DNA of 40,096 bases from Bartonella grahamii ATCC 700132 (GTDB taxonomy: Bacteria; Pseudomonadota; Alphaproteobacteria; Rhizobiales; Rhizobiaceae), in the NCBI RefSeq assembly GCF_000518085.1, contig NZ_KI912377.1, forward strand, positions 82,684-122,779, read 5' to 3'. This document shows positions 38,748-40,096 of the stretch, piece by piece. Every line of letters begins with the position of its first letter. Within the stretch, counting starts at the first letter, position 1. A model generated the notes under the pieces. It did no database searches, was not told the origin of the DNA, and saw nothing but the letters and a program-made list of their open reading frames with translations. The translations under genes and the position numbers were made by a program.

Positions 38748-38771
38748 CTCCTATCGATTAGAGGTTTCTTA
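38748..38771 (-). promoter_or_regulatory. c4-type target site covering the ant2 RBS
   Basis: The minus strand has TAAGAAA (38765-38771), then TCGATAG (38751-38757) leading into AGGAG, 7 nt before the ant2 ATG. It is complementary to the antisense boxes at 38799-38805 and 38811-38817. Confidence 0.75.
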
Positions 38772-38793
38772 TTGATATTCCAGAAGAATGCTG

Positions 38794-38984
38794 GGCGCTA
38801 AGAAAGACGGTCGATAGTCCGTCGTTATGCTTTCCCCATAAAGAGTATTGTATAGCGTAACTACACCCGACAAATCCATTATATGCATGTAGCATATAAT
38901 GAGTTAAAGTCCCTAATGTGCGGAGAAGAGATTGTGTCGGTAATCTATCCGCTATCGATTTAAGGTGTTTCTTAGGAACCTGAT
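38794..38984 (-). ncRNA. c4-like antisense RNA, copy 2
   Basis: Same layout as copy 1. Sense boxes are TAAGAAA (38968-38974) and TCGATAG (38952-38958); antisense boxes are CTATCGA (38811-38817) and TTTCTTA (38799-38805). The core aligns with copy 1 (TTTGTCGGGT, AACGACGG, CTTCTCCGC shared). Core stems keep pairing through changes: UGUAG-UUACG-CUAUA replaces UAUAG-UUACA-CUGUA, and CUC-UUUAU-GGG replaces CCC-UUUAC-GGG. The second recognition box differs entirely from copy 1, in all three places together. Confidence 0.75.
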
Positions 38985-39043
38985 TCGAAAATATACATTG
39001 ACGCAATAATGTCGAGAATAAAAATAATTTCCATCTCAAAATA

Positions 39044-39109
39044 ATTATATACTGTACAGTGTGCATATTGAAATCATTATTTATCAATGAGTTAAGTGTA
39101 CAATGTACA
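39044..39109 (-). promoter_or_regulatory. candidate promoter with TGTACA operators upstream of c4/ant copy 2
   Basis: On the minus strand TATAAT (39044-39049) has a weak -35 TTCAAT 17 nt before it. The perfect palindrome ACTGTACAGT (39051-39060) lies in the spacer. Two more TGTACA copies follow at 39097-39102 and 39104-39109. Three copies near one promoter suggest a repressor-binding region, probably of a C1-like phage repressor not found in the window. Confidence 0.5.
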
Positions 39110-39319
39110 GTTAATTTGAAAATTCTGTCGCTAGCGATAGTTTACGCAGCCTGCCCCGTAACGAAGCTAACTCGCTGGGAAGTATCTTTTATATTGATTT
39201 TATTGACTTTTTTATAAAAAAACAAAACATAAGCGATAATTTGTTTTTAAAATTGCAATCAAAGTGTGTAATGCATAAACTCATAAGGATATGGGATAGG
39301 TAGATAAAGCTTGAGAACA

Positions 39320-39516
39320 TTATTTAGCTTTCTTATTAGCAGCGTATTCTTGACGTTCAAGTTGTCTCTGTATGTTTTAGTTAATCTTTCACTGGCATAT
39401 TGTGCGATAGAATTTGTGATTTCTGGCTTGGACATCACTCCAGCAATTGATGATTCTTCTTGTTTTGCAATGGGGAATTTACCTCCGTCTACCCTTTGAA
39501 AAACATTATTCTTCAT
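39320..39516 (-). pseudogene. phage-related remnant (frameshifted)
   Basis: MKNNVFQRVDGGKFPIAKQE then GVMSKPEITNSIAQYASERL reads cleanly to TYRDN. A one-base change there hides the probable natural end LERQEYAANKKAK followed by a stop at 39320. Upstream in another frame PHGFIKGGSFPKRVDF suggests the gene once began earlier. Not identified. The 200 nt between it and the c4-2 promoter contain a palindrome TCGCTAGCGA (39127-39136) and no gene. Confidence 0.4.
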
Positions 39517-39689
39517 CTTTTTAAAATCAACACGCTTTGGAAAACTCCCACCCTTGATAAAACCATGAGGTAAGATTTCTCTTTTCCAAACATTGTGTAA
39601 GTTACGCCGCGTTTTGTTTTTTTTTGCTTGAAAAAATTAAGAGGTATCGGTGTTCCAGAACCAATGATATCTGTCTCGAGAAGTTTTGC

Positions 39690-39863
39690 TTTATAGCGGC
39701 TTTAGCCAAGGCGTTTCACCTTGGCAAGCAAAGCGAACGGAAAAAGCAAAAAGAGAATGCTTTAAAGACAGCAACAATACGTCTTGAGGTAGAAAATGAA
39801 GTTAATCAAAAAAGTGATGTTGGTGTGCGCTCTGAACTTTCTCTTTGGGTGCGCGGCAAATAG
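39690..39863 (+). pseudogene. i-spanin-like remnant (second lysis module)
   Basis: FIAALAKAFHLGKQSERKKQ then ENALKTATIRLEVENEVNQK aligns with the 75-residue protein at 33861-34088, but the membrane helix and start codon are missing upstream. The frame continues only to TTG codons. It is in the opposite orientation to its paralogue and overlaps the following lipoprotein gene in the same way. Confidence 0.65.
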
Positions 39864-40020
39864 GTCAGTTTCTTGTGGTGGCTGGTTGCCCATTTATCTG
39901 GATAATCAGGATGTTGCGGTCATCAGTTCCAACCTTGCAAGAGATATTTTGAAGCATAACAAGCAGGGAGCCCATTTATGTGGTTGGAAAGATGGTCAAG
40001 AAACGAAGCAGCAAAGATAA
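39796..40020 (+). CDS. phage outer-membrane lipoprotein (second copy)
   Basis: 74 residues. Signal MKLIKKVMLVCALNFLFGC with lipobox FLFGC, then GGWLPIYLDNQDVAVISSNL and ARDILKHNKQGAHLCGW. It is a close paralogue of the lipoprotein at 33722-33928, and appears intact although its partner is truncated. Confidence 0.7.
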   Translation: MKLIKKVMLVCALNFLFGCAANRSVSCGGWLPIYLDNQDVAVISSNLARDILKHNKQGAHLCGWKDGQETKQQR

Positions 40021-40096
40021 AGATCTTACAGAAAAAGAACAACAACTCCTTCACGAGATGATAGAGACCTATCAAGGCTTAAAGATGATGTCACGC
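39992..40096 (+). CDS. phage small membrane protein, second copy (partial)
   Basis: The frame VKKRSSKDKDLTEKEQQLLH then EMIETYQGLKMMSR continues past the window. It matches the start of the 70-residue protein at 33517-33729. It overlaps the lipoprotein gene by 29 nt. The membrane helix would lie beyond the edge. Confidence 0.6.
   Translation, partial: MVKKRSSKDKDLTEKEQQLLHEMIETYQGLKMMSR

Noticed and set aside
38758..39087. 109-codon minus-strand open frame in the ant2 leader
   Set aside because: It covers the c4-2 RNA and its promoter, and the part upstream of the RNA has no counterpart in copy 1.

Overview
The window is a low-GC alphaproteobacterial chromosome segment. Gene content and order (ppk-ppx, rnd, aspS, parC, grxD-bolA-purL, purQ-purS-purC, purB-rpe, dksA, cckA, purN-purM, PerM permease-hdaA) fit the Rhizobiales and, with the AT-rich composition, Bartonella in particular. 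The genus is inferred from protein resemblance and gene order; no database search was run. The species cannot be resolved.

Layout. 1-1.7 kb: an 8-bp tandem repeat, an FAD monooxygenase and a small zinc-finger protein. 2-5.7 kb: the polyphosphate pair ppk-ppx. 5.7-7.5 kb: a dead mobile element, with remnants of a phage primase and a tyrosine integrase plus a degenerate copy of part of rnd, lying between ppx and rnd. 7.7-14 kb: rnd, aspS and parC. 14-23.3 kb, minus strand: an MFS exporter, monothiol glutaredoxin, a BolA protein, and the purine genes purL, purQ, purS, purC and purB with rpe. 23.4-33 kb: flavin reductase, dksA, a FliO-like membrane protein, the CckA cell-cycle kinase, purN-purM, a PerM-type permease coupled to hdaA, tRNA-Pro(UGG), an NDUFS4-like complex I subunit and tRNA-Arg(UCU). 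Seven steps of inosinate synthesis are encoded here (purL/Q/S counted as one, plus purC, purB, purN and purM).

33.3-40.1 kb, directly after tRNA-Arg: a mosaic of decayed prophage. It holds two copies, in opposite orientation, of a small membrane/lipoprotein (spanin-like) lysis module, broken capsid-E and head-tail genes, two broken antirepressor genes, and an intact membrane-protein cargo gene.

The most interesting signal is upstream of the two antirepressor genes (34.79-35.02 kb and 38.75-38.98 kb, minus strand). Each leader carries the architecture of a phage P1/P7-type c4 antisense RNA. A sense segment is followed by an antisense segment, then a second sense segment that covers the antirepressor ribosome-binding site. 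One half of the recognition element (TAAGAAA/TTTCTTA) is identical in the two loci. The other half differs completely (CAACTAG versus TCGATAG), yet all three occurrences within a locus have changed together. This is what two c4 RNAs of different immunity specificity would look like. One locus retains its c4 RNA beside an antirepressor cut down to 39 codons.
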